Position numbers and translations under genes: made by a program | Notes under the pieces: generated by a model | The model's database searches: none | What the model was told of the DNA's origin: nothing | Seen by the model: only the letters and a program-made list of their open reading frames with translations | Part shown: positions 29,485-36,517 of the stretch, one piece after another | How the letters are laid out: every line of letters begins with the position of its first letter | Position numbering within the stretch: position 1 is the stretch's first letter | From: Rugamonas fusca | GTDB taxonomy: Bacteria > Pseudomonadota > Gammaproteobacteria > Burkholderiales > Burkholderiaceae_D | NCBI RefSeq assembly: GCF_014042365.1 | Contig: NZ_JACEZS010000001.1 | Coordinates: 248,001 to 312,000 of the forward strand | Direction: 5' to 3' | Length of the DNA stretch: 64,000 nt

Positions 29485-31062
29485 ATGAATGACCGTTCCG
29501 ACCTGGCTCAGCAGGCCTCACTGGTGCAGCGACTGGCCAGCGCCCTGACGGCGCAGGACCAGCCGTGCCAACTGTTCGAGACCCATATCTCGTGGGTGCT
29601 CGTCACGCCCACGTATGCCTACAAGATCAAGAAGGCCGTCAAATTCGACGTGCTCGATTACAGCACCTTGTATGCGCGCCACCGCCTGTGCGAGGAGGAG
29701 CTGCGCCTGAACCGGCGGCTGGCGCCCGGCATCTACCTGGACGTGGTGCCGATCACGGGCAGCTTCGCCCAGCCCCTGCTGGGCGGCGACGGCGGGCGCA
29801 TCGAGTATGCCGTGCGCATGCATGCCTTTCCCCAGCAGGCGCTGTGGTCGGCGCGGCTGGAGCAGGGCCAGCTGGATGCCGCCGAGGTGGAAGCGTTGGC
29901 CGACAAGCTGGCCGCTTTCCACGCCAGCGCTGCCGTGGCGCCGGCCGGCACGCCCTGGGGCAGCGGCCGCTTTGTCGACAAGGCTGCGCGCCAGGACCTG
30001 GCCACGGTGGAATCGCTGGCCGAGTCGGGCGAGCTGCGCGCCCAGGCCCATTTGCTGACGGTGTGGCAATCAACCCAGGAGCGGGTGCTGGACTTGATCG
30101 CGCAGCGCAAGGCCCAGGGTTTTGTGCGCGAATGCCACGGCGACCTCCATTGCGGCAACATCCTTACGCTGGACGGCAAGGTCGAGGTGTACGACTGCAT
30201 TGAATTTAACGACGACCTGCGCTGGATCGACGTGATCGACGACCTGGCCTTCGTGGTCATGGACTTGCGCTTCCACGGCCAGCCTGGCCTGGCGGCCATG
30301 CTGCTGGAGCGCTACCTGGAAGCGAGTGGCGATTACTCCGGCCTGGCCGTGCTGGGCTACTACCTGACCATGCGGGCCGTGGTGCGGGCCAAGGTGTGCC
30401 TGCTGCGCGCGCGCGCGCTCGATGGCGCGGCGGCGGCCGGGCATGCGGCGCTGGCACGCCGCTACCTCGACTTCGCGGCCGCCTCCGTCCAGCCGGGCAA
30501 GCCGCCGCTCGTGATCGCCCATGGCTATTCCGGCAGCGGCAAGACGTATTATTCGGGCCGGCTGGCGCGCGCGCTGGAGGGCATCCGTATCCGCTCCGAC
30601 GTCGAGCGCAAGCGGTTGCACGGGCTGGCGCCCAGCACCCGCATGGCCGCGCCGGCCGGGGCCGGCATCTACTCGGACGACAGCACCCGCGCCACCTACG
30701 CGCGCCTGCTGGAACTGGCGCGCTATGGGCTGCGGGCCGGCCTGCCGGTGGTAGTCGATGCGTCCTTCCTGCAGCGCTGGCAACGCGAGCCGTTCGAGCG
30801 CATCGCCCGCGAGCGTGGCGCCGAGTTCCGGATCATGCACCTGCGGGCCGCCGCGCGCACCTTGCGGGCACGCCTGGCGCAGCGCGTGCGCGACGGGCGC
30901 GACGCATCCGACGCCGGCCCCGAGTTGCTGGCGCGGCAGGTGGCCATCAGTGAAAGGCTGGGCGCGCGGGAACGGCCCCAGGTTTGCCTGATCAACACCG
31001 AGTCGGGCGACGCCGACCGGGTGCTGGCGGCACTGGCCGCTTCCTTGCGGACGGATCGTTGA
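29485..31062 (+). CDS. Bifunctional aminoglycoside-phosphotransferase-like/P-loop ATPase
   Basis: 525 residues with two modules. Residues about 15-300 are an APH-like kinase: the YKIKKAVKFDVLDY lysine region and catalytic loop ECHGDLHCGNIL (His218, Asp220), then YDCIEFNDDLRWIDVIDDLAF with the metal-binding Asp. Residues about 340-520 form a P-loop kinase/AAA domain with GYSGSGKTYYSGRLA (347-361). This architecture matches the Rv2004c family, known from the DosR regulon. Drug resistance is not implied. AAGGAAG precedes the ATG. 46 bases separate it from the nitroreductase gene. Confidence 0.9.
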   Translation: MNDRSDLAQQASLVQRLASALTAQDQPCQLFETHISWVLVTPTYAYKIKKAVKFDVLDYSTLYARHRLCEEELRLNRRLAPGIYLDVVPITGSFAQPLLGGDGGRIEYAVRMHAFPQQALWSARLEQGQLDAAEVEALADKLAAFHASAAVAPAGTPWGSGRFVDKAARQDLATVESLAESGELRAQAHLLTVWQSTQERVLDLIAQRKAQGFVRECHGDLHCGNILTLDGKVEVYDCIEFNDDLRWIDVIDDLAFVVMDLRFHGQPGLAAMLLERYLEASGDYSGLAVLGYYLTMRAVVRAKVCLLRARALDGAAAAGHAALARRYLDFAAASVQPGKPPLVIAHGYSGSGKTYYSGRLARALEGIRIRSDVERKRLHGLAPSTRMAAPAGAGIYSDDSTRATYARLLELARYGLRAGLPVVVDASFLQRWQREPFERIARERGAEFRIMHLRAAARTLRARLAQRVRDGRDASDAGPELLARQVAISERLGARERPQVCLINTESGDADRVLAALAASLRTDR

Positions 31063-31104
31063 GGGCCGCCGCGCCGCTGTGAGCAATGGCGGCGCGGCCG
31101 CCGT

Positions 31105-31923
31105 TCAGGCCAGTTGCAACGCCGGGCTGGCCGCGCGCGCGGGGACGGCCGGCGCCGGATGGGGCGTGCCGGTGGCGATGCGCGTCAGCATGGCCTGGTC
31201 GAGGATGATGATGTTGCGGCGCACCGCCTTGATGCAGCCCTGGCCCTTGAAGTTGCAGATCAGGCGGCTGATGGTGGCCGCCGTCAGGCCCAGGAAATCG
31301 CCGATCTCCTGGCGCGACATGGGCAGCTGGAACAGGTTGGGCGCGCTGCCGCGGGCCGCGTAGCAGCGCGACATGCGCAGCAGGAAGTTGGCGAACTTCT
31401 GGTCGGCGTGGCCATTGCGCAAGAGCAGCGTCGTATCCTGCTGGCGCGCCAGTTCCTTGCTCAGCAGGTTATGGAACAACTGCGACAGCGGTTCCATGCG
31501 CTGGGCCGCGTCGGCCAGGCGGTGGTAGGAGAATTCACACACTTCGGCGTTGGTCAGGGCCACGGCGCTGCCGCGGTGCACGTGCAGGCCGATGGCGTCC
31601 AGGCCGAGGAATTCGCCGCTCATGTGGAAGCCCGTCACGCGCTGTTCGCCTTCCGGGGTCAGGTGGTAGGTCTTGAACTGGCCGCTGCGGATGGCGTACA
31701 GGTGATCGCTCAGCGGCTCGTTCATCTGGTACAGGTGTTCCCCGCGTACCAGTTGCACGCGGCGCTCGACCAGCTGGTCGATGGCGGCGCAATAGGTGTC
31801 GTTCATGCCGGTGGGCAGGCAATGGGCGCGCGCGGGGCAGGTGCCGCAACTGGCCGCCTGGGCGGCGTGGCGCGACAGGGAGGAGCTGGACGTGAGGCGG
31901 TTCATGATGGCATGCCTTTCCAT
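31105..31923 (-). CDS. FNR-type Crp family regulator with altered recognition helix
   Basis: 272 residues. N-terminal Cys26, Cys29 and Cys35 plus the Cys in NAEVCEF form the FNR [4Fe-4S] ligand set. The cNMP-like beta-roll, dimer helix and HTH are complete. In the recognition helix the sequence is LTAATISRL, so Ala216 (GCC at 31276-31278) replaces the Glu of the FNR/CRP ExxSR motif; Ser and Arg remain. The Glu contacts a G-C pair in TTGAT sites, so target specificity is probably changed. ATG 31923 lies three bases after the upstream fnr-like stop with GGGGAG in range; ATG 31905 is an alternative. Confidence 0.92.
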   Translation of the reverse strand: MERHAIMNRLTSSSSLSRHAAQAASCGTCPARAHCLPTGMNDTYCAAIDQLVERRVQLVRGEHLYQMNEPLSDHLYAIRSGQFKTYHLTPEGEQRVTGFHMSGEFLGLDAIGLHVHRGSAVALTNAEVCEFSYHRLADAAQRMEPLSQLFHNLLSKELARQQDTTLLLRNGHADQKFANFLLRMSRCYAARGSAPNLFQLPMSRQEIGDFLGLTAATISRLICNFKGQGCIKAVRRNIIILDQAMLTRIATGTPHPAPAVPARAASPALQLA

Positions 31924-31926
31924 GAT

Positions 31927-32718
31927 TTAAAGCTCCCCTCTGGGCAGGGGCAGGGTCTGCGGCGTAGCGTCGAGCGCGGCGCCGGGCGCGCCGCCGGCGT
32001 TGGCGGCCAGCTGCTTGAGGCCGATTGCGTCGACCAGCGTGACATCGCGTCCCGTGACGTTGATCAGGTTCTGGTCCTTGAACTGGAACATTAGCCGGCT
32101 CACGCTCTCGGGCGTCAGTCCCAGGAAGTCGGCGATGTCGCGGCGCGACATGGCGAGCCGGAAGCGGGCCGGCGAGAAGCCGCGCACGCCATAGCGCCAC
32201 GACAGGTTCAGCAGGAAGGCGGCCAGGCGCTGTTCGGCGCGCGTATTGCGCAGCAGCAGGGCCACGTTTTGCTCGTCCGTGATTTCCTTGCTCAGGATGC
32301 TGTGGAAGAAGGGCAGCAGCGGCTTCATGCTGCCGCACGAGATTTCGCACACTTCGCTGTCTTCCAGCGCCACGGCGGTGCAGTTATGCTGCTGCAGGCC
32401 GATGGCGTCCAGCGCCAGGAATTCGGCGCTCATCTGGAAGCCGGTGATGCGGGGCTGGCCGGCCGCGTCGGCCCGGTAGTTCTTGAAGCTGCCGTAGCGG
32501 ATGGCGTAGAAGCGGTTGCCCACCAGGTCGCCCGCCTTGTACAGGTTGCTGTCGCGGGACACCTTGATACGGCGGCCCACCAGTTTGTCGACGTTGCGGT
32601 GATCGGTGGCACCGGCCGGCAGGCACAGTTGGCGGGCACGGCAGGACGAGCATTCAACGGGAGCGGAGAAGCGGGCGGCATCACGGGTGCCATGGCCAGC
32701 GGAGAGATAGTTTAACAA
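31927..32718 (-). CDS. FNR-type Crp family regulator
   Basis: 263 residues. Cys23, Cys26 and Cys32 (ECSSCRARQLC) with the Cys of DSEVCEIS form the four-ligand iron-sulfur set. HTH recognition helix LTPESVSRL keeps the Glu-x-x-Ser-Arg motif, so it should read canonical TTGAT-N4-ATCAA boxes. First of a two-gene unit with the variant FNR at 31105. Its promoter region carries a perfect FNR box at 32943-32956 with TATATT at 32914-32919 on the minus strand at class II spacing, suggesting FNR-dependent, possibly autogenous, control. Confidence 0.93.
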   Translation of the reverse strand: MLNYLSAGHGTRDAARFSAPVECSSCRARQLCLPAGATDHRNVDKLVGRRIKVSRDSNLYKAGDLVGNRFYAIRYGSFKNYRADAAGQPRITGFQMSAEFLALDAIGLQQHNCTAVALEDSEVCEISCGSMKPLLPFFHSILSKEITDEQNVALLLRNTRAEQRLAAFLLNLSWRYGVRGFSPARFRLAMSRRDIADFLGLTPESVSRLMFQFKDQNLINVTGRDVTLVDAIGLKQLAANAGGAPGAALDATPQTLPLPRGEL

Positions 32719-32942
32719 GTTCGCCTCGCGTCAAAAGTGGCTGGGCCGGGGGCGGCGCACAGCGGGGTTATTCAGGGCGCCGCGGGGAAGGGCGGCGGGA
32801 TGCGGCAAATCTGCCAGCTGATTCCGGCCACGGGGCCGGGCAAATTTGCGCTGTCGACAGGTTCATGGTCGGAGCGGAGCGCTGCATCATGCTTGGTTTG
32901 CAGCATCCATATCAATATACGCGAAGCAATACGCAAATTTGC

Positions 32943-32956
32943 TTGATCTGGATCAA
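32943..32956 (-). promoter_or_regulatory. Perfect FNR box, directed at the fnr pair
   Basis: TTGATCTGGATCAA, ten of ten consensus positions. TATATT on the minus strand (32914-32919) lies at the class II -10 distance, giving a leader of about 190 bases to ATG 32718. Confidence 0.75.
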
Positions 32957-33021
32957 AGAACCTGAACTTAGTCGTGCTAGACGACATGTGGTTGCTTCCA
33001 TCTTTGTCGTCAGGGAAAGAT

Positions 33022-33035
33022 TTGATCTAGGTCAA
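33022..33035 (+). promoter_or_regulatory. FNR box, directed at the eRF1-like gene
   Basis: TTGATCTAGGTCAA, nine of ten positions. CATAGT at 33058-33063 is exactly at the class II -10 distance, so transcription should start near 33070, about 30 bases before ATG 33099. Confidence 0.72.
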
Positions 33036-33098
33036 TGATTTTTGTCTTGGTGGCGCTCATAGTGGTTCGCATCAATGTCGCCAACCAGGAGAAACCGC

Positions 33099-33479
33099 AT
33101 GACGTTCCAACACGCAGTAGCATGGATAGACCACGCCGAAGCCCACGTGATCCACTTCAATCCCGAAACCTCGACCACGGCCGTGATCCGCTCGCACGCC
33201 GGCAACCCGCACCTGCACACCAAGTCCGCCGGCGGCAGCGGCCGCGCGGCCGAGAACGCCCAGTATTTTGAGGCCGTGGCCGAGGACTTGCGGCAGGTGG
33301 CCGAAATCCTGCTGGTCGGGCCCGGCACGGAAAAGCTGGAGCTGATGAAATACCTGCTCAAGCACCAGCCCGCCGTTGCCGAGCGCGTGATGAGCGTGGA
33401 GACGGTGGACCACCCGACGGACCGCCAGCTGCTCAAGCATGCGCGCAAGTATTTCCTGCGTGCCGACAAGATGCTGTGA
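33099..33479 (+). CDS. eRF1 domain-like small protein (bacterial release-factor-like family)
   Basis: 126 residues from ATG 33099 with AGGAG upstream. The pattern HAVAWIDHAEAHVIHFN, GSGRAAENAQYFEAVAEDL, EILLVGPGTEKLELMKYL and VETVDHPTDRQLLKHARKYF fits the small bacterial proteins related to domain 2/3 of archaeo-eukaryotic release factor and Pelota, often labelled translational machinery protein. They are suspected to act on ribosomes or tRNA under stress; that role is not proven. It is the first gene under the FNR-like promoter and is followed 63 bases later by a ClpP-like gene. Confidence 0.82.
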   Translation: MTFQHAVAWIDHAEAHVIHFNPETSTTAVIRSHAGNPHLHTKSAGGSGRAAENAQYFEAVAEDLRQVAEILLVGPGTEKLELMKYLLKHQPAVAERVMSVETVDHPTDRQLLKHARKYFLRADKML

Positions 33480-33487
33480 ACCCCGCC

Positions 33488-33512
33488 GCGCGGCCTAGGC
33501 AGTTGGCCGCGC
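33488..33512 (+). other. Intercistronic hairpin
   Basis: GCGCGGCC (33488-33495) and GGCCGCGC (33505-33512) form a perfect 8-bp stem with a 9-base loop between two genes of the same direction. No T-run follows, so it may affect mRNA processing or attenuation instead of ending transcription. Confidence 0.4.
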
Positions 33513-33542
33513 CACCCCACCCATGCTCACCGGGAGTGCCAC

Positions 33543-34184
33543 ATGCGCAGCCAGTCACCGAGCGCCCAGGACCCGGAACAGGATGACCTGGAGCCATTCG
33601 TGTTCCAGGGCCTGAGCCGGTTCGAGCGCCAGACCCAGATCCGGCAGATTTCGTATTACCTGTCGGGCGCGATCCAGCAATCGTGCTATTACACCGAGCT
33701 GTTCCACACGCTGCGCACGGCCAGCGAAGTGGACCTGATCTACCTGCACCTGAACACCTCGGGCGGGGATTTCGACACGGGCTTGCAGATCATTAACAAC
33801 ATGCAAGCGTCGGACGCCCACGTGATCACCGTGCTGGAGGCGCGCGCCTATTCGATGGGCGCCTTCATCTTCCTGGCCGGCGACGAATTGCTGGTGCACG
33901 ACAATTGCCAGTTGCTGTTTCACATCTATTCGGGCGTGTTTACGGGCAAGGGCAATGAGCAACAGGCCGAATCGCTGGCCCTGAGCAACTGGTTCGAGAA
34001 GTTCATGACGCGTACCTGCCAGCCCTTCCTGTCGGCCACGGAGATCAAGAATATCCTCAAGGGTTCCGACCTGTGGATGGACTCGGACGAGATCCAGCGC
34101 CGGCTGGCCCGGCTGCAGCGCGAGCGGGCCAAGCTGAGCCAGCCGCGCAAGCTCAAGGCGGCCGCCGATGCGCCCAAAGGCTGA
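33543..34184 (+). CDS. ClpP-like serine protease
   Basis: 213 residues, GGGAG seven bases before the ATG. ClpP/crotonase fold with NTSGGDFDTG (oxyanion glycine pair at 74-75), catalytic Ser104 in RAYSMGAF and His127 in LLFHIYSG. The usual aspartate is less certain but lies in the DLWMDSDEI region. It differs from housekeeping ClpP by an N-terminal acidic extension (1-28) and a Lys/Arg-rich tail. No ClpX or ClpA is adjacent. It may form mixed or separate barrels; position in the FNR-controlled stress cluster suggests protein turnover during oxygen limitation. Confidence 0.88.
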   Translation: MRSQSPSAQDPEQDDLEPFVFQGLSRFERQTQIRQISYYLSGAIQQSCYYTELFHTLRTASEVDLIYLHLNTSGGDFDTGLQIINNMQASDAHVITVLEARAYSMGAFIFLAGDELLVHDNCQLLFHIYSGVFTGKGNEQQAESLALSNWFEKFMTRTCQPFLSATEIKNILKGSDLWMDSDEIQRRLARLQRERAKLSQPRKLKAAADAPKG

Positions 34185-34352
34185 GCCCATGACCTGTGTC
34201 AGATCAATCGGGCGCGCAAAATTGGCCGGCATGGGGGGCGGCATCCATTAAGCTGCAAGGCATGTAGGGGAAGCACGACAGGAATTGGTCGGCATATCCA
34301 CGACAGGAAGCGGCGGGAAAGACCGATAACGATGACAGGCGCTGGCGCCAAT

Positions 34353-34387
34353 ACTGAATCACGGGAGCGCGATTCGCGCCATTCAGT
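34353..34387. repeat. Nested inverted repeat
   Basis: Outer arms ACTGAAT (34353-34359) and ATTCAGT (34381-34387) enclose an inner perfect hairpin GCGCGA-T-TCGCGC (34367-34379). It ends 13 bases before the small gene at 34401. Could be an operator or RNA structure; no partner is recognised. Confidence 0.45.
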
Positions 34388-34400
34388 CAGCGAGGTCATC

Positions 34401-34562
34401 ATGGAAACGCAACAACAGACGTCCCCGGCGCACGTTGCGCCGGCACCGCGGCCAGGCGCCGCACCGTGGCCACAACTGGCCGTGCCAAGCGCCGAGCGCG
34501 TGCGGGAAATGCTGGGCTGGCGGCTGATTCCTGCCAACGCCGGGAGCAGGCCGTGGGACTAG
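34401..34562 (+). CDS. Small protein of unknown function
   Basis: 53 residues from ATG 34401, with GAGG nine bases upstream. The composition is Pro/Ala/Gln-rich (TSPAHVAPAPRPG) followed by an amphipathic end (VPSAERVREMLGWRLIPAN). No signal peptide or membrane helix. No recognisable family. It is the only plausible frame in this stretch and lies within the stress cluster before a DUF2892 gene. Coding is likely but unproven. Confidence 0.45.
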   Translation: METQQQTSPAHVAPAPRPGAAPWPQLAVPSAERVREMLGWRLIPANAGSRPWD

Positions 34563-34623
34563 CGGCACGCGCGTCCGGGCGTCTTGCGGCGCAAGAGTTT
34601 TTGTCATGTTACTGGAGGTTATG

Positions 34624-34812
34624 ATGCAAGCGAACGTAGGAAATATCGACCGTGTGATCCGCATCCTGGCGGGCTTGTTGTTGATCGGCGGCGCACTGAC
34701 GGGCGCCATCGGCGCCTGGGGCTGGATCGGCGTGGTGCCCCTGCTGACGGGTATCTTCCGCTTCTGCCCGGCTTACCTGCCGTTCCACTGGAACACTTGC
34801 GAGAAGAAATGA
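34624..34812 (+). CDS. DUF2892 (YgaP-like) inner membrane protein
   Basis: 62 residues. GGAGG at 34614-34618 fits ATG 34624 (a second ATG at 34621 is too close). The DUF2892 pattern is complete: NVGNIDRVIRILAGLLLIGG, GWIGVVPLLTGIFRFCPAYL and the final Cys (HWNTCEKK), with two membrane helices. The two cysteines recall rhodanese-linked YgaP. The stop TGA overlaps the start of the hemerythrin gene, so the two are coupled. Confidence 0.9.
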   Translation: MQANVGNIDRVIRILAGLLLIGGALTGAIGAWGWIGVVPLLTGIFRFCPAYLPFHWNTCEKK

Positions 34813-35261
34813 GCGGGGCCGCCATGACAGGAGTGAGCGTGGAAGAACCGATCTGGACGCCGGACATGGCGTTGGGCGTGCCGTTGATGGACGATGCGCA
34901 CCAGGCGCTGGCGCAGCAAATCAGCGCCTTGCAGCACATGCCCGAGGCGGGCGATTTCGACGCCGGCCTGGCGCGCCTGACCGAGGCGCTGGAAGCCGAC
35001 TTCCGTGCTGAAGAAGAGCTCATGGAGGCGATCAACTACCCGGCCATCCGCAGCCACCGTGAGCAGCACGCCCGGGTACTGGGCACGTTGCACAGCCTGG
35101 AGGGCGGCGACCATGCCTCGCGGCGCCGGGCCGTCGAGTTGTTGTTGCCTTGGTTCCATGTCCACCTGGAAACGGCCGACACGGCGCTGGCGGCGGCCCT
35201 GCAAGTGGCCGGCGTGCGCTTCGACACCGGCCCGGAGCCGACCTCCGGCAGGCCGGCCTGA
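34809..35261 (+). CDS. Hemerythrin-like protein with a substituted iron ligand
   Basis: 150 residues from ATG 34809 (overlap ATGA with the DUF2892 stop). Four-helix bacteriohemerythrin: His31 (DDAHQAL), Glu68 (FRAEEELM), His83 and His87 (RSHREQH), His119 and Asp124 (HVHLETAD) fit the di-iron ligand pattern. The His that normally opens the HFxxEE motif is Asp64 (GAC) here. The centre may still bind iron but with different oxygen behaviour. Such proteins store or sense oxygen or nitric oxide. It is followed 18 bases later by a Usp gene. Confidence 0.85.
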   Translation: MSGAAMTGVSVEEPIWTPDMALGVPLMDDAHQALAQQISALQHMPEAGDFDAGLARLTEALEADFRAEEELMEAINYPAIRSHREQHARVLGTLHSLEGGDHASRRRAVELLLPWFHVHLETADTALAAALQVAGVRFDTGPEPTSGRPA

Positions 35262-35279
35262 GCCAGGCGGGGGGGCGCG

Positions 35280-35717
35280 ATGTTCAAGCACATCCTGCTG
35301 GCGACGGACGGCTCGCCCGCCTCGCGCGCGATGGTGGGCAAATGCATGCGGCTGGCGTCGGAGACGGGCGCCTGCGTCACGGGCATCCACGTGTTGCCGC
35401 CAATACACAACATCGGCATGCAGGCGGCCATGCTGCGCGACAACCGCGCCGAGGAGCAGGAGCACAACGTCGAGCTGGCGCGGCGCTACCTGCACGAGGT
35501 GCTGGAGGCGGCCAGGGGCTACGGCGTCACGTGCGACACGCTGTATGTGGTCCATGAACAGCCCTACGAAGCCATCATCCAGCACGCCAAGCTCTTTGGA
35601 TGCGACCTGATCTGCGTCGCCTCGCATGGCCGCAAGGGGGCGCGCAGCTTCCTGCTGGGCGGCGAAACCCAGAAAATCCTCACGTTCAGTCCGGTGCCGG
35701 TACTGGTCTACCGCTAG
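35280..35717 (+). CDS. Universal stress protein (UspA family)
   Basis: 145 residues, FKHILLATDGSPASRAM at the start and the nucleotide loop ASHGRKGARSFLLGGETQKIL near the end, closing with PVPVLVYR. HNVELARRYLHEVLEAARGYG and YVVHEQPYEAI resemble closely the Usp at 42358, so the two are paralogues from one duplication or transfer. GGGGGG stands before the ATG. Transcription ends at the strong palindromic terminator directly downstream. Confidence 0.92.
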   Translation: MFKHILLATDGSPASRAMVGKCMRLASETGACVTGIHVLPPIHNIGMQAAMLRDNRAEEQEHNVELARRYLHEVLEAARGYGVTCDTLYVVHEQPYEAIIQHAKLFGCDLICVASHGRKGARSFLLGGETQKILTFSPVPVLVYR

Positions 35718-35719
35718 TG

Positions 35720-35782
35720 CCCAAACAATTCGGGACGTAACACGATGTGGCACATCGTGTTACGTCCCGAATTGTTTTTGGG
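35720..35782. terminator. Bidirectional terminator with 27-bp perfect stem
   Basis: Positions 35723-35749 pair without mismatch with 35751-35777 around a single G at 35750. The right arm ends in TTTTT and the left arm reads as TTT on the other strand. It separates the convergent Usp (+) and DksA-like (-) genes. The stem is unusually long and perfect for a terminator. Confidence 0.8.
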
Positions 35783-35788
35783 TACTGC

Positions 35789-36181
35789 TCAGCCCAGCTT
35801 GCGCATGCGGTGCGGCTGGCGTTCCAGTTCTTCCTGGCAGGCAAGACACATCTGGGCCCCTGGCTGGGCCCGCAGGCGGTCGAGCGCGATCGGCACGCCG
35901 CAGGCGGCGCAGTGGCCGTAGGTGTCGGCGGCGATGCGGCCGATGGCCAGGTCGATGGTGCGCAGTTCGGCCAGCTCATGGCTTAGCTGGGCCACGTCGT
36001 AGTCGGCCATCTGGCTGGACGTGGCGGCGTCGTCGAGCGAGGCGAAATAATTGAACAGGGCCATCTCCACCTGGTCGTCGGCCTGGTGCAAGCGCTGGCG
36101 CAAGGCCGCGATCAGCTCCTGGCGGCGCTGGCGCAGTCGTTCGCCCAAGTCCGCCAGGTCGGCGGCCGACAGCTGGCTCAT
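35789..36181 (-). CDS. TraR/DksA family zinc-finger protein
   Basis: 130 residues. An N-terminal coiled-coil (about 5-75) leads to a C4 zinc finger of DksA type (HCAACGVPIALDRL...MCLACQEELE, about 95-120). The acidic DxxDxA-type tip of true DksA is not evident, but LDDAATSSQMADYD lies at the coil tip. Family members bind the RNA polymerase secondary channel and modulate stress transcription, with or without ppGpp. It is divergent from the sensor kinase gene, with an FNR-like box between them. Confidence 0.87.
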   Translation of the reverse strand: MSQLSAADLADLGERLRQRRQELIAALRQRLHQADDQVEMALFNYFASLDDAATSSQMADYDVAQLSHELAELRTIDLAIGRIAADTYGHCAACGVPIALDRLRAQPGAQMCLACQEELERQPHRMRKLG

Positions 36182-36517
36182 GGCGCGCTCCCGCAGTGGG
36201 TGAGGGCGATTGTGGGTGGCATGGTGCTTCCTTCGTGGTGAGTGCGGCCTTACAATGACGCTATGGCAGACCGGCGGCCCAAGGGGCGCCTGATCCTACG
36301 GCCTCAATTTAACTGTGAACTTTCAGCACGTCACTGATCGGAGTTGATCTAGGTCAAAATTGCATGGAATCGAGCGCTGCGCACAAGTGGCTGGCAGGGT
36401 TTAACTTCTGGTGGCAGAGAAGGCGGCGCTCATGGTATTGTTGCAAGTTGTTATAGTTTGCGCGTGGGCGGGTTCACAGTTGGCCGGCCGGCGCCGGCAT
36501 CCACCAGGAACAAGTCG
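36182..36517. other. Divergent region between DksA-like gene and haem-PAS kinase
   Basis: 336 bases. The FNR-like box TTGATCTAGGTCAA is at 36344-36357. A frame open from TTG 36458 extends the kinase N-terminus but has no ribosome site. Nothing else is seen. Confidence 0.5.
36344..36357 (+). promoter_or_regulatory. FNR box before the haem-PAS kinase operon
   Basis: TTGATCTAGGTCAA, identical to the box at 33022-33035 and nine of ten consensus positions. No convincing class II -10 was seen on either strand. Confidence 0.65.

Larger units (their letters stand above)
32719..33098. other. Divergent regulatory region between fnr pair and stress genes
   Basis: 380 bases without a supportable gene. 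Contains FNR boxes at 32943-32956 and 33022-33035 with matching -10 hexamers on opposite strands, and AGGAG before ATG 33099. Confidence 0.6.

Noticed and set aside
29485..31062. Aminoglycoside resistance gene
   Set aside because: The APH-like fold is fused to a P-loop domain as in Rv2004c-type proteins; no evidence for drug modification.
34181..34215. FNR box at the GATCAATC near 34213
   Set aside because: Only the ATCAA half matches; the other half (CTGTG) does not.
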